A DNA stretch of 64,000 bases from Candidatus Brevifilum fermentans (GCA_945877125.1 CAMCQT010000010.1:1-64000), one strand, 5' to 3'; numbered from the stretch's first letter, positions 10,795-19,194 are shown. The notes: generated by a model from the sequence alone, not told the origin. A program made the numbers and translations.

Positions 10795-11334
10795 ATGACT
10801 AAAACTGAAGAAACTGATGAATCCCAGGCTTCCATTTTATGCAGATCATGCGGGCTATGTTGTAGCGGACATTTATTTAGCTGGGCGAAACTCAGATCCA
10901 ACGAGTTGACATCTGCTCGGGGTTTGGGACTCAATGTGTTTGGCTCCGAACCCAGTCAGCGCGGATTTAGCCAGCCGTGTCCGCTTTGGAAAGGCGAGTG
11001 TACGGTCTATACTTCTCCTCATTATCCACATGCCTGCGGCACATATAAATGTAAATTGCTCAAGGAAGTCCTTGACGAAACCATCCCGCTGCCCAATGCG
11101 CTGATCGTTATCAAGCAGACAAAAGAAATCATCGCCGAGTTGGAGATGTTTTTGCCCGTCTCACCGAATATTAGTTTTCGCGAGCGTCTGGTTGCACACA
11201 TCGAATATTTGGAAGATACCGCAAAGCAAGAGAACGCAGATGTAGATTTTCAGCAAAGAGCAAATGAGTTATTGACCTATTACAAAAATTTTTTTGGCGT
11301 CAAAGACCTTGTTGATAAATTTGGGGAAAGATAG
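10795..11334 (+). CDS. YkgJ-like cysteine-cluster protein
   Basis: The 179-residue soluble protein has an N-terminal cysteine cluster (CRSCGLCCSGH near residue 17), later CPLWKGEC and CGTYKC. This matches the YkgJ/UPF0153 family, proposed to chelate zinc or an iron-sulfur cluster; the true function is not established. The C-terminal half is helical and less conserved. The ATG at 10795 was chosen over 10783 because the upstream one overlaps the likely -10 element, which places the transcript start at 10795. No Shine-Dalgarno motif is present. Neighbours give no functional hint. Confidence 0.85.
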   Translation: MTKTEETDESQASILCRSCGLCCSGHLFSWAKLRSNELTSARGLGLNVFGSEPSQRGFSQPCPLWKGECTVYTSPHYPHACGTYKCKLLKEVLDETIPLPNALIVIKQTKEIIAELEMFLPVSPNISFRERLVAHIEYLEDTAKQENADVDFQQRANELLTYYKNFFGVKDLVDKFGER

Positions 11335-11409
11335 TTTTTTGGAAGATAGGTGTTGCAAATGGGCACGTCTCATGGCATGGACGGGTCGTGTCCGCATTGG
11401 CTTTGGGTG

Positions 11410-11415
11410 TAAAAT
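11410..11415 (+). promoter_or_regulatory. -10 hexamer of the PIG-L gene, probably leaderless
   Basis: TAAAAT, preceded by TG, ends six bases before the ATG. No ribosome-binding site is seen. Confidence 0.6.
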
Positions 11416-11421
11416 CGCGCC

Positions 11422-12162
11422 ATGTCTAACGAAAAAGAATACCTCCCAAAAATTGCAATGTCCATTGTTGCCCACCCTGACGATCAGGATTTTACCGTTG
11501 CTGGCACACTGGCGAAATGGGCGAAGGCAGGCTGCAAGGTTATCTCCGTGCTTATCACCAGCGGCGACTCAGGTTCGAATGATCTGGCTCATGATGCAGA
11601 CCACAAACCCGTTCTGGCAAAAATACGCGAAGCCGAACAGCAAGCCGCAAACGCCGTGCTTGGAATTTCTGAAACTATTTTCCTGCATTATCCCGATGGA
11701 GAACTCGTCGCGAGCCTTGCCCTGCGAAAGGATTTGACTCGGCTCATCCGCATGTACAAGCCTGATGTAGTCGTCACTGGCGACCCTTCAAGCTGGTTCT
11801 ACGGCAACGAATATATCAATCACCCCGATCATCGCGCCGCTGCCGAAGCTGCCACGTACGCGGTTTTTCCATCCGCTGGCACCAGGCTCATTTTCACCGA
11901 CCTGCTCGAAGCGGGGTATGAACCGCACAACGTCAAACGGCTGTATATCCACGGCGCGGAAAAATCCGATACGTGGGTGGACATCCGCGAAACCATCGAC
12001 ATAAAAATCGAAGCTTTGAAGAAACATCTCAGCCAGTCTGATACCCACGAAGTGGACACATGGATGCGCGAATGGGCAAAAGAGGAAGGCAAGGAAAAAG
12101 GACTCGAATTTGCCGAAGCCTATCGCGTGATGATTTTGCAGAAAGACGAGGAAGAAAAATAA
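11422..12162 (+). CDS. PIG-L family (LmbE-like) deacetylase
   Basis: The 246-residue enzyme belongs to the zinc-dependent N-acetylglucosamine deacetylase superfamily. The metal/catalytic motif AHPDD lies at residues 17-21, and the second histidine pair is in NHPDHRAAAEAA (about 133-144). Members deacetylate GlcNAc-containing small molecules, including bacillithiol and mycothiol precursors and sugar lipids. No thiol-cofactor genes are adjacent, so the substrate is unknown. The start is supported by a TAAAAT six bases upstream and lack of any Shine-Dalgarno motif. Length and motif positions are normal for the family. Confidence 0.92.
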   Translation: MSNEKEYLPKIAMSIVAHPDDQDFTVAGTLAKWAKAGCKVISVLITSGDSGSNDLAHDADHKPVLAKIREAEQQAANAVLGISETIFLHYPDGELVASLALRKDLTRLIRMYKPDVVVTGDPSSWFYGNEYINHPDHRAAAEAATYAVFPSAGTRLIFTDLLEAGYEPHNVKRLYIHGAEKSDTWVDIRETIDIKIEALKKHLSQSDTHEVDTWMREWAKEEGKEKGLEFAEAYRVMILQKDEEEK

Positions 12163-12299
12163 TTTGGTCACCAAATGGGTTGATTGATGGCAATTTGTGT
12201 CTGTGTGAAGCGGATGATTTGAGAGCATCTCAAAAGTGTATAATGATTAGTGAATGTTCTGTCTCAAAAGAATGGCTTTTATGAAAAAGGAGAAAGATT

Positions 12300-12512
12300 A
12301 TGAAACTCAGCGCGCGTAATGTGTTGAAGGGCAAAGTTGTGAAGGTCGTCAAAGGAGCGGTAAACTCTGAGGTGATCATCGAAATGCCCAGCGGCGAAAA
12401 ACTTGTTTCCATTATTACCAATACCTCAGTCACCGCTCTAAAACTCAAAAAAGGCAAGGATGCTTACGCGGTTATTAAAGCATCCAACATCATGGTTGCC
12501 GTTGACGAATAA
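12300..12512 (+). CDS. Molybdate-binding Mop/TOBE domain protein
   Basis: The 70-residue protein is a single TOBE (Mop) domain, as in molbindins that store or buffer molybdate as oligomers in the cytoplasm. The typical opening SARNVLKGKVVKVVKGAVNS and the closing VIKASNIMVAVD are clear. A strong AAGGAGA lies seven bases before the ATG. It is followed by a terminator and not linked to a molybdate ABC transporter in the window, so it is a stand-alone molbindin. Confidence 0.93.
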   Translation: MKLSARNVLKGKVVKVVKGAVNSEVIIEMPSGEKLVSIITNTSVTALKLKKGKDAYAVIKASNIMVAVDE

Positions 12513-12570
12513 ATGCACCGGGGTGTATTTCAACTGACACGAAACGCATCCTGATTGTTGTAACGACTTG

Positions 12571-12609
12571 AGAAACATCCGAAGCTGCTGGCTTTGGATG
12601 TTTCTGTTT
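12571..12609 (+). terminator. Intrinsic terminator after the mop gene
   Basis: GAAACATCCGAAGC pairs with GCTTTGGATGTTTC around a five-base loop, with TGTTT following. The T tract is short, so efficiency is uncertain. Confidence 0.75.
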
Positions 12610-12641
12610 AACTGAGACTCTTTCAGCGGGCTAAATAATGA

Positions 12642-12906
12642 TACGGTTTTCTCAAAAAAGTAGATTGACAAGGAATTATTTTTATGGCGTACTTGGAACG
12701 CGAATTTCACGAATGGGCGAATTTCAGTATCATCTCAAAAAGTCGGGGTGAGTGAGACTTCCGAAGTCTCGAAGACTTCGGAAGTCTGATGTACGCCCCA
12801 AAATATTGACCAGATACAAATTTCACGAATTTTTTTGTGAAATTATTCGCGCTATTCGAAAATTCGCGCCATTCGTGTTAAAAGTATTTGACCCTCGAAA
12901 AGCTAT
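12642..12906. mobile_element. Left copy of a miniature inverted-repeat element (degraded)
   Basis: It begins with TACGGTTTTCTC and shares about 85 bases with the element after the KAP gene (14416-14605): the TACGG(C/T)TTTCTC end, ATTGAC, TTTATGG, then ACGCGAATT and GGGCGAATTTC. The right end (CGAAAAGCTATG) is only a weak match to the expected inverted end. An extra palindrome is inserted inside. It has no transposase and would need one supplied in trans. Confidence 0.65.
12755..12787. repeat. Double palindrome inside the left miniature element
   Basis: AGACTTCCGAAGTCT is followed directly by CGA and AGACTTCGGAAGTCT. Each half is nearly self-complementary and the halves also pair with each other. 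Confidence 0.8.
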
Positions 12907-12989
12907 GCAATTAATGATGAACCACCTTCGCGTTCTCACAACTTGGTGGTAAAGTGTTTCAAACCCTCAAAAAAACATAGGTGAAATCC

Positions 12990-14414
12990 ATGTTGCAGAA
13001 AAATCCCGAACTGACCATCCCCGCCAACAACCCTTTCCAAAACGACCAATTGGAGCGCAACAAAGTTGCCGATAATTTAACTCTGCTGGTTCAATCCACC
13101 AACCAGCCATTTGTCATCAGCATTCAAGCGCCGTCGGGTTGGGGCAAATCCACGTTTATCAAAATGTGGAAGGCGCAATTGGAAACGCAAGGTCACATCT
13201 GCTTTTATTTCAACGCCTGGGAAAATGATTTTGTAGACGACCCGCTGATCGCCTTCATCGGCGAGATCAACAAAACCACGCTCGACAAAAGTCTCACGGC
13301 GCAATTCAACGCCCAGATCAAAAAACTACAAAACTTCGGCGGCAAGATCGTGCGGCGCGCACTTCCGCTCACCATTCAAATTGCCACCCAGGGACTGCTC
13401 GGACAGGACTCGATCAAGAAAGCCTCCGACATCCTTTTTGCCAGCGGCAGTGAAATTGCCAACTTCGCCTCCGAACTGGCAGAGGAAAAAATTCGGCAAT
13501 ACGAAAGCGACAAAAACGGGATTCAGGAATTCAGAAACGAATTGACCAAGTTCGTTAAATCCCTGTCCACGGGCGGCGGACGGCGAACCCCGGTCGTGTT
13601 CTTCATCGACGAACTGGATCGCTGCCGCCCCGATTTCACCGTTTTATTGTTGGAGCGCATCAAACAGGTTTTCAGCGTCGAAGGCATCGTCTTCGTCATC
13701 GGCACCGACCGCGCCGCGCTTGAGCAATCGGTCAAATCGGTGCATGGGTCAGAGATCGACAAAGACGGCTACCTCAGGCGCTTCATTGATTTCAGCGTCA
13801 ACCTGCCCGAACCCACCGTCGAAAAATATTGCAAATTTCTTTTCGACCGCTTCAAACTTCAAGAGATATTTGCTAAACGCCGCAGCGGACGCGAAGAAAG
13901 CGAATCGCTGATGCGCGCCTTTGTCAGCCTCGCGAAAACCTATCATTTCAGCCTGCGCGTCATCGAACAATGCTTCACCGAAATCAACCTCGTCTTGCGG
14001 ACGACTCCGCCCAACACACGCATGTTCCCATTGTTGCTTGCCCTGCTGGTGGCGATGAAAGCCCACAGCCCCGCCTCCTACACCCTTTTGCTGGGTGCGC
14101 TTTCAATGGCAGATATCCAGTCCCTGAGCGATGAACTCAAGCAGGAACTCGATATCAACGACCGCATTTACAAATGGACTCTCTCGCAGTTTGAGGCTTA
14201 TCTCATCTACGGCTATCTGGAAACCGACGAAGCCAAAGCCGAAGCCATCACCGCACTAAAAGCCCTCGCTGTCAGCCAAAACCCAATGGAACGCAGCTAC
14301 GCTCAACAGGCGCTGCGCTTCGTCGTCCAAATCCAAACGGACGCGTACTCCAGCGCCATTAAAAATCTTGTTTCGCAGATCAGCTTATTGCAAACTTTGT
14401 CGATTGTGGGGTAA
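12990..14414 (+). CDS. KAP family P-loop NTPase
   Basis: This 474-residue NTPase belongs to the KAP family of the STAND/AAA-related P-loop ATPases. Walker A is APSGWGKST (residues 47-55, K53) and Walker B is VVFFIDELDRCRP (about 195-207). The KAP-typical FYFNAWEND follows Walker A at about 67. No membrane insertion is obvious, unlike many KAP proteins. KAP NTPases occur in animals as membrane-scaffold proteins and in bacteria are scattered and often linked to defence or mobile DNA; the role here is unknown. The ATG at 12990 was chosen because AGGTG lies six bases before it; a GTG at 12981 is in frame. The gene is bracketed by two related miniature elements, so it may have been acquired. Confidence 0.88.
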   Translation: MLQKNPELTIPANNPFQNDQLERNKVADNLTLLVQSTNQPFVISIQAPSGWGKSTFIKMWKAQLETQGHICFYFNAWENDFVDDPLIAFIGEINKTTLDKSLTAQFNAQIKKLQNFGGKIVRRALPLTIQIATQGLLGQDSIKKASDILFASGSEIANFASELAEEKIRQYESDKNGIQEFRNELTKFVKSLSTGGGRRTPVVFFIDELDRCRPDFTVLLLERIKQVFSVEGIVFVIGTDRAALEQSVKSVHGSEIDKDGYLRRFIDFSVNLPEPTVEKYCKFLFDRFKLQEIFAKRRSGREESESLMRAFVSLAKTYHFSLRVIEQCFTEINLVLRTTPPNTRMFPLLLALLVAMKAHSPASYTLLLGALSMADIQSLSDELKQELDINDRIYKWTLSQFEAYLIYGYLETDEAKAEAITALKALAVSQNPMERSYAQQALRFVVQIQTDAYSSAIKNLVSQISLLQTLSIVG

Positions 14415-14415
14415 T

Positions 14416-14605
14416 TACGGCTTTCTCAAAGTAAATTGACCATTTTATAAGTTTATGGAAAAGGCTTAACGCGAATTACGCAAATTGGGCGAATTTCGCG
14501 AATGCGCAGAAATATTCGCGCTACACCTGCACTGGCGTGCGGCGCAAGTGTTCGCTTCATTCGCGCTATTCGCGTTAAAGATTTTCGGACTTTGAGAAAG
14601 CCGTA
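14416..14605. mobile_element. Miniature inverted-repeat element with 16-bp perfect ends
   Basis: The ends are TACGGCTTTCTCAAAG (14416-14431) and its exact complement (14590-14605). The 190-base body contains imperfect repeats of the form CGCGAATT, ATTCGCG, GCGCTATTCGCG and has no coding capacity. It starts two bases after the KAP stop. The outermost bases are TA, as in elements moved by IS630/mariner-type transposases, but the transposase is not in the window. Confidence 0.85.
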
Positions 14606-14647
14606 GTAGGGTAATGCGCCTGGCGATTGACCGCCCAATTAATATGC

Positions 14648-14653
14648 TAAAAT
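14648..14653 (+). promoter_or_regulatory. -10 hexamer of trmD, probably leaderless
   Basis: TAAAAT ends six bases before the trmD ATG. A TTGACC lies 15 bases upstream (14627-14632) and may be the -35. No Shine-Dalgarno motif is present. Confidence 0.65.
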
Positions 14654-14659
14654 CCCTTC

Positions 14660-15430
14660 ATGCAATTTGAAGTATTCACACTCCTGCCCGAAGTATTTCC
14701 CTCCTATCTTGAAACCAGCATCATCAAACGCGCCCGCGAGCGGGGCTTGATTCACGTCCGCGTCCACAACATCCGCGACTACACCCACGACAAACATCAC
14801 ATGACCGACGACACCCCCTACGGCGGCGGCGGCGGAATGGTGATGAAGCCCGAGCCGATCTTTGAAGCCATTGAAACTGTTTTGGGATTAAATGCCGAGC
14901 CGACTCAACCCAAGCCTGAGTCAAACATCCCGATCATTATGCTAACCCCGCAGGGACGAGTCTTCAACCAAAGTATCGCCCAGGAACTATCTCAACACGA
15001 ACACATTGTTTTGATCTGCGGACGTTACGAAGGCATCGACGAACGCATCCGCGAGCACCTTGTCACAGATGAAATCTCCATCGGCGATTACGTCCTGACC
15101 GGCGGCGAACTGCCCGCGTTGATTCTGATCGACGCCATCTCACGTTTCCTGCCCGATGTCCTCGGCGACCCCACCGGCGCACAGGACGACTCGCACGCCA
15201 TGGGCTTGCTCGAATACCCGCACTACACCCGTCCGCCCGAATTCCGCGGCTGGAAAATCCCCGAAGTGCTGCTCTCCGGCGCGCACGCCAAAATAGACAA
15301 ATGGCGCCGCGAACAGGCACTATTGCGTACATTCAAAAAACGCCCCGACATGCTGGAAAAAGCAGAACTGACAAAAGAAGATAAGAAGTTTCTTGAAAGG
15401 TTGAAGTCTGAAGTAAAAAGTGAGAAGTGA
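14660..15430 (+). CDS. trmD: tRNA (guanine37-N1)-methyltransferase TrmD
   Basis: The 256-residue SPOUT methyltransferase makes m1G37 next to the anticodon and so prevents frameshifting. Clear family motifs are [16 protein letters not shown] at the start, [18 protein letters not shown] (about 50-68) and the knot motifs [12 protein letters not shown] and [15 protein letters not shown] that bind S-adenosylmethionine. Usually trmD lies with rpsP, rimM and rplS; here it is isolated. The promoter hexamer lies six bases before the ATG, with no ribosome-binding site. The C-terminus (VKSEK and stop) is encoded by a heptanucleotide array that continues past the gene, so this end may be recently altered. 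Confidence 0.97.
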   Translation: MQFEVFTLLPEVFPSYLETSIIKRARERGLIHVRVHNIRDYTHDKHHMTDDTPYGGGGGMVMKPEPIFEAIETVLGLNAEPTQPKPESNIPIIMLTPQGRVFNQSIAQELSQHEHIVLICGRYEGIDERIREHLVTDEISIGDYVLTGGELPALILIDAISRFLPDVLGDPTGAQDDSHAMGLLEYPHYTRPPEFRGWKIPEVLLSGAHAKIDKWRREQALLRTFKKRPDMLEKAELTKEDKKFLERLKSEVKSEK

Positions 15431-15458
15431 TAGGTGAGAAGTAAAAAGTGAGCGGCGA
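15403..15458 (+). repeat. Heptanucleotide array at the 3' end of trmD
   Basis: Eight seven-base units in perfect phase (GAAGTCT, GAAGTAA, AAAGTGA and variants). The first four encode the end of TrmD and the fourth supplies its TGA stop; the rest are intergenic. Confidence 0.9.
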
Positions 15459-15463
15459 GAGAC

Positions 15464-15495
15464 AATCTTCAACCTGCAACCTTCAAACCTGCAAC
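15464..15495 (+). repeat. Heptanucleotide array before the MFS gene (AACCTGC-type)
   Basis: Units AATCTTC, AACCTGC, AACCTTC and AAACCTGC are nearly the same series as after ligA (4463-4497), directly following the trmD array. Confidence 0.85.
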
Positions 15496-15526
15496 GTGTT
15501 ATAACCCCGCACCCTCAGAGGAAATC

Positions 15527-16810
15527 ATGGCAACAAGATTGAACTACGGCAAAACTTTCCTGCTTGGCTTTGGCTTTTTTGGATTAAGCGTGGTCTGGGG
15601 CGTGTATAACGCGTTTGTCCCCATCTTTCTTTCAGAAAAATTTCATCTTTCCCCGCTTGTCGTTGGCTTCTTTATGACGCTGGATAATATCGCCGCCTTG
15701 CTCATTCAACCGCCTGTCGGCGCATGGTCAGATAGATTACGCTCTCCTATGGGACGCCGCATCCCCTTCCTGTTGATCGGCGCACCCATCACGGGTGTTG
15801 CGTTTGGGTTGATTCCGCTGCCCGCTGTACTTCCCGTGTTCGTAGCCTGCACAAGCACCTTGTTATTAAGTGCCGCTTTTTGGCGCACGCCGGTCATTGC
15901 ACTCATGCCAGATATTACGCCCTCCGAATTCCGCTCGCAGGCAAACGGTATCATCAATTTCATGGGCGGCATTGGCACCATCATCGCCCTGCAAACGGGC
16001 GGGTTGCTTTACAAAATGAATCCTGTTTTTCCCTTCTGGCTTGGCTCAGCACTTGTCATTCTCTCTGCGCTAGTCGTATATCTCTTCATTGAAGAACCGA
16101 AGGACTACGGACAGGCAGATCGCTCCGCGCAGCCAGGCATGATCGAAAGCCTGCGCGAGGTATTCAACAACGAAGATAAAAGCGGAGCCCGCATCCTCTT
16201 TGCTATCTTCTTCTGGTTCATCGGTTTCTCTGCCGTCGATACTTTCTTCACGCTGTATGCCAAGAATCACCTCGGCTTGCACGAAGGCGACGGCGCTACC
16301 TTGCTTTCTGTACTGCCGTTATTTTTTGTGCTGTTCGCCATCCCGTCCGGCTACATCGCCGGAAAAATCGGTCGCCGTCTCACGATCTCGATGGGGCTGG
16401 TCATCATTACCATCGTTTTAGTCTTGCTTTACATCACACCTGCCAGCGCCTTACTGACCGGCATTGCTCCGCTACCGTTGGTCGGTATTCCGCTCGTGGA
16501 AGGCGGCGCGCGTATGCTCACACTCGCGGGTGTTCTGCTTATCTTTGCAGGCGCGGGTTGGGCTTTCATCAACATCAACTCGCTACCCATGATCGTCGAT
16601 CTCACCAGCGCGGCGCGCATCGGCACATTCACCGGCTTGTATTATTTGTTCTCCACGTTCTCAGCCATCATCGGACCCAATGTCAACGGGTGGGCGATTC
16701 AACTGGCGGGCAATAATTACAACATCATCATGTTGATCGCGCCCGGCTTCATGCTGATCGCGCTCTGGCTGATGCTCGGCGTGAAACACGGCGAGGCAAC
16801 AGTGCAATGA
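15527..16810 (+). CDS. MFS transporter, sugar/cation symporter-like
   Basis: The 427-residue membrane protein has twelve predicted helices. The loop between helices 2 and 3 reads PVGAWSDRLRSPMGRRIPFL, which is the extended form typical of the SLC45/GPH-like group of the major facilitator superfamily. Members move sugars or related solutes with protons. A conserved ITPSEFRSQANGI follows helix 4. The actual substrate is not identifiable. AGAGGAA is placed seven bases before the ATG, and a TATAAC about 25 bases before the ATG may be the -10. The stop is directly followed by the heptamer array that starts the next gene, so readthrough into the BMP lipoprotein gene is likely. Confidence 0.88.
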   Translation: MATRLNYGKTFLLGFGFFGLSVVWGVYNAFVPIFLSEKFHLSPLVVGFFMTLDNIAALLIQPPVGAWSDRLRSPMGRRIPFLLIGAPITGVAFGLIPLPAVLPVFVACTSTLLLSAAFWRTPVIALMPDITPSEFRSQANGIINFMGGIGTIIALQTGGLLYKMNPVFPFWLGSALVILSALVVYLFIEEPKDYGQADRSAQPGMIESLREVFNNEDKSGARILFAIFFWFIGFSAVDTFFTLYAKNHLGLHEGDGATLLSVLPLFFVLFAIPSGYIAGKIGRRLTISMGLVIITIVLVLLYITPASALLTGIAPLPLVGIPLVEGGARMLTLAGVLLIFAGAGWAFININSLPMIVDLTSAARIGTFTGLYYLFSTFSAIIGPNVNGWAIQLAGNNYNIIMLIAPGFMLIALWLMLGVKHGEATVQ

Positions 16811-16811
16811 A

Positions 16812-16832
16812 GAAGGATGAAGGATGAAGGAT
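16812..16832 (+). repeat. Heptanucleotide array forming the start of the first BMP gene
   Basis: Three perfect GAAGGAT units. Because the period is seven, AAGGA of one unit lies six bases before the ATG formed by the third unit, which is ideal ribosome-binding spacing. Confidence 0.85.
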
Positions 16833-17850
16833 GAAAAAAAGTTTTTACTTCGTAACCTTTCTGCCCTTCGTGCTTATTCTTTCCGCCTGCGCGCAGGCGT
16901 CAGATTGTTTTCGCGAGGATGTCTTCTGTGCCGGCTTGGTGACGGATGTGCTCGGCATTGAAGACCACGGCATGAACCAGGATACATGGGCGGGATTGCA
17001 GGACGCAAAAGCCAGCGGAGTTGTTGACCGCGTTGAATATATTGAATCCAATGACACCCGCGATTACGAAAAGAATATCGCCTATTTTGCTGAACACGGC
17101 TACGATGTGATCGTCACCACGGGCGTAGGCATGAGCGATGAAACGCTGCGCGCCGCCGACCTGAAGCCTGATACTGTTTTCGTCGGCATTAATCAACCCT
17201 ACGCAGAAGTGCGCCCGAACATCATCCCTGTCACATTTGCCGAAGACCAAATGGGATTCTTCGCCGGTGTGCTGGCGGTGCGTATCTCAAAAACTCAGGT
17301 CGTCGGCGGCGTGTGTGAGACCTCTGGCATCGATTCGATGTGGAGATACTGCGAGGGCTTTCGTGCAGGCGCGGCATTTGCCAATCAACAGACAGGTCAA
17401 AATGTAAATGTGCTGGTGACCTATCGCGAAAACGAAGACCGCGATAAGTTATTCATTGATGAAGCTTGGGGCTACGCCGCCGCACAGGGATTAATTCAAC
17501 GTGGGGCAGATGTGATCTTCGCGGCAGGCGGAGCTACAGGTCAGGGTGCACTGCGAGCCGCATCTGACGCGCAGGTGAATGCCATTGGAACAGAACGCGA
17601 CCAGGGCGAGGCTTTGGCAGAATCAGGTTCAGGTGTAGTTACTTCTATTTTGGGGAGTGCCAGTTTCGAGGTGCAGAATGTTTTGCGCCTGCTTAGGGAT
17701 GGAAATATCTATCAGACGAGATTGAGTCAAATTAAGTATGTGCCGCTTAATCAGAAATTCCCAGAAAATTTGACGCAGGAAATGGATACCCTGCTTTTGG
17801 CGCTCTGGATTGGGGAAATTAAAACGGGCGTGACCTTTGAAAAGCCGTGA
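16831..17850 (+). CDS. BMP family (PnrA-like) substrate-binding lipoprotein
   Basis: The 339-residue protein has a lipoprotein signal peptide with lipobox LSAC (Cys about residue 20), followed by the basic membrane protein/PnrA fold that binds purine nucleosides in spirochaetes. Typical segments are CAGLVTDVLGIEDHGMNQDT, the periodic YDVIVTTGVG and FAEDQMGFFAGVLA. It is anchored outside the cytoplasmic membrane. It is a diverged paralogue of the next gene, with a shared N-terminal pattern. No ABC permease or ATPase gene is adjacent, so its transporter partner, if any, is elsewhere. The start codon and ribosome-binding site lie inside a GAAGGAT array. Confidence 0.9.
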   Translation: MKKSFYFVTFLPFVLILSACAQASDCFREDVFCAGLVTDVLGIEDHGMNQDTWAGLQDAKASGVVDRVEYIESNDTRDYEKNIAYFAEHGYDVIVTTGVGMSDETLRAADLKPDTVFVGINQPYAEVRPNIIPVTFAEDQMGFFAGVLAVRISKTQVVGGVCETSGIDSMWRYCEGFRAGAAFANQQTGQNVNVLVTYRENEDRDKLFIDEAWGYAAAQGLIQRGADVIFAAGGATGQGALRAASDAQVNAIGTERDQGEALAESGSGVVTSILGSASFEVQNVLRLLRDGNIYQTRLSQIKYVPLNQKFPENLTQEMDTLLLALWIGEIKTGVTFEKP

Positions 17851-17862
17851 AGTTGTTCAGGC

Positions 17863-17891
17863 TTGCACAATAAAAAAATCAGACGTATACT
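17863..17891 (+). promoter_or_regulatory. Promoter of the second BMP gene
   Basis: TTGCAC (17863-17868) and TATACT (17886-17891) are spaced 17 bases, a near-consensus housekeeping promoter. It lies between the two paralogous lipoprotein genes, so the second is expressed independently. Confidence 0.75.
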
Positions 17892-17963
17892 TGCAAAGTC
17901 GTAAGGCTCTGCTGATATTGGCAGAACGCCGTAAAACCCTTACTCTTCTAGGAGAAGAAAAAA

Positions 17964-19034
17964 ATGAAAAAGCTTTACTTTGTTATGGCTCTGTTGATTG
18001 TCGTTTCGATGATCCTCACAGCTTGTGGCGCCAGTGCGCCCACTGCCGCAGATTGTACGAAGAAAGAAGTTTTTTGTGTTGGTCTCGTGACTGATGTAGG
18101 CAAAGTCAACGATAAATCCTTCAACCAGTCTGCATGGGAAGGCGTTCAAAAGGCTATGGCTGATAAAAATGCCGATGTTGTCCAATTTATCGAAACAGCC
18201 GATGCCAAAGATTACGCCAAGAATATTGCCCAATTTGGTGATGCTGGCTATGATGTGATCGTGACCGTAGGTTTCGGTCTCGGTGAAGCTACTGCCGCCG
18301 CTGCTCTGACATACCCCGACATCAAGTTCGTCGGCGTGGATCAGTTCCAGGCTTGGCCTTACACCGACGACGCCGCTGACGATGTCGCTAACTTGACTGG
18401 TTTGAACTTCCCCGAAGATCAAGCCGGTTTCCTCGTTGGCGCACTCGCTGCGATGATGTCTGAGAGCCATGTCATTGGTGCCGTTTGCGGTACCGATGTG
18501 GTTCCTCCAGTTTGGCGCTATGGTGAAGGCTACAAAGCCGGTGCCGCTTATGCCGATGGCATGAACACCACCACCACCGAAGTTCAGGTTGTTTACCACA
18601 GTGATGTGGGTTTCGATAAGACTTTCACCGATCCCGAATGGGGTGCTCAGACCGCCAAAGCCATGATGGACAACGGCGCTGATGCAGTCTTCGGTTGCGG
18701 TGGTTTGACCGGTAACGGTGCCATCACCGCCGCCGCTCAGGCTGGCAAGTACGCCATTGGCGTGGATGCCGACCAATTCCTGACCCTGCCCGAAGCCGCT
18801 CCTCGTATGCTCTCCAGCGCGATGAAACTCATCGTCCCTGGTGTTGCTGAATTGATCGCCATGGCCAAAGATGGTTCAATTGAGTCCGGTAACTTCGTTG
18901 GTTCCGCTGGTTATGCTCCTTTCCACGATCTTGATGGCAGCGTTTCCGCCGAAGTCAAGGCTGCGATGGAAGCAATCAATACTGGCTTGCTCGATGGCAC
19001 CATCACAACTGGTGTTTCTCCTGCCAAACCGTAA
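17964..19034 (+). CDS. BMP family (PnrA-like) substrate-binding lipoprotein, second paralogue
   Basis: The 356-residue lipoprotein has lipobox LTAC (Cys about residue 20) and the complete BMP fold (CVGLVTDVGKVNDKSFNQSA, then FPEDQAGFLVGALAAM). Typical ligands are purine nucleosides. It has its own strong promoter, a good AGGAGAAG ribosome-binding site and its own terminator, and it uses a noticeably narrower set of codons (many GGT, GCT, AAC) than neighbours; this suggests high expression. Paired with the gene upstream; no permease or ATPase gene is nearby. Confidence 0.93.
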   Translation: MKKLYFVMALLIVVSMILTACGASAPTAADCTKKEVFCVGLVTDVGKVNDKSFNQSAWEGVQKAMADKNADVVQFIETADAKDYAKNIAQFGDAGYDVIVTVGFGLGEATAAAALTYPDIKFVGVDQFQAWPYTDDAADDVANLTGLNFPEDQAGFLVGALAAMMSESHVIGAVCGTDVVPPVWRYGEGYKAGAAYADGMNTTTTEVQVVYHSDVGFDKTFTDPEWGAQTAKAMMDNGADAVFGCGGLTGNGAITAAAQAGKYAIGVDADQFLTLPEAAPRMLSSAMKLIVPGVAELIAMAKDGSIESGNFVGSAGYAPFHDLDGSVSAEVKAAMEAINTGLLDGTITTGVSPAKP

Positions 19035-19057
19035 GTTTTAGTTCTACCTGTAATAAG

Positions 19058-19095
19058 AAGGGAAAGAGGTTTATGCCTCTTTCCCTTTTGTTTTT
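19058..19095 (+). terminator. Intrinsic terminator
   Basis: AAGGGAAAGAGG pairs with CCTCTTTCCCTT around a six-base loop, with a T-rich run after it. It ends the second BMP lipoprotein transcript. Confidence 0.9.
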
Positions 19096-19194
19096 AATGG
19101 GTGTGCGTTTATTTTACGGGGGCGTGAATATATCCGCTGCCTTGCCGCGCATGGTAAGATAAAAGAAAACTCTTAATTTTTTGGAGGTTTCACC

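Larger units (their letters stand above)
12513..12989. other. Gene-free stretch before the KAP NTPase gene
   Basis: It holds the mop terminator (12571-12609), the left miniature element (about 12642-12906) with an embedded palindrome (12755-12787), and the ribosome-binding site AGGTG at 12979-12983 for the next gene. Short open frames inside it are fragments of the repeats and are not supported as genes. Confidence 0.8.

Noticed and set aside
12642-12906. CRISPR array in the repeat-rich stretch
   Set aside because: No regular spacing of identical repeats with unique spacers and no cas genes.
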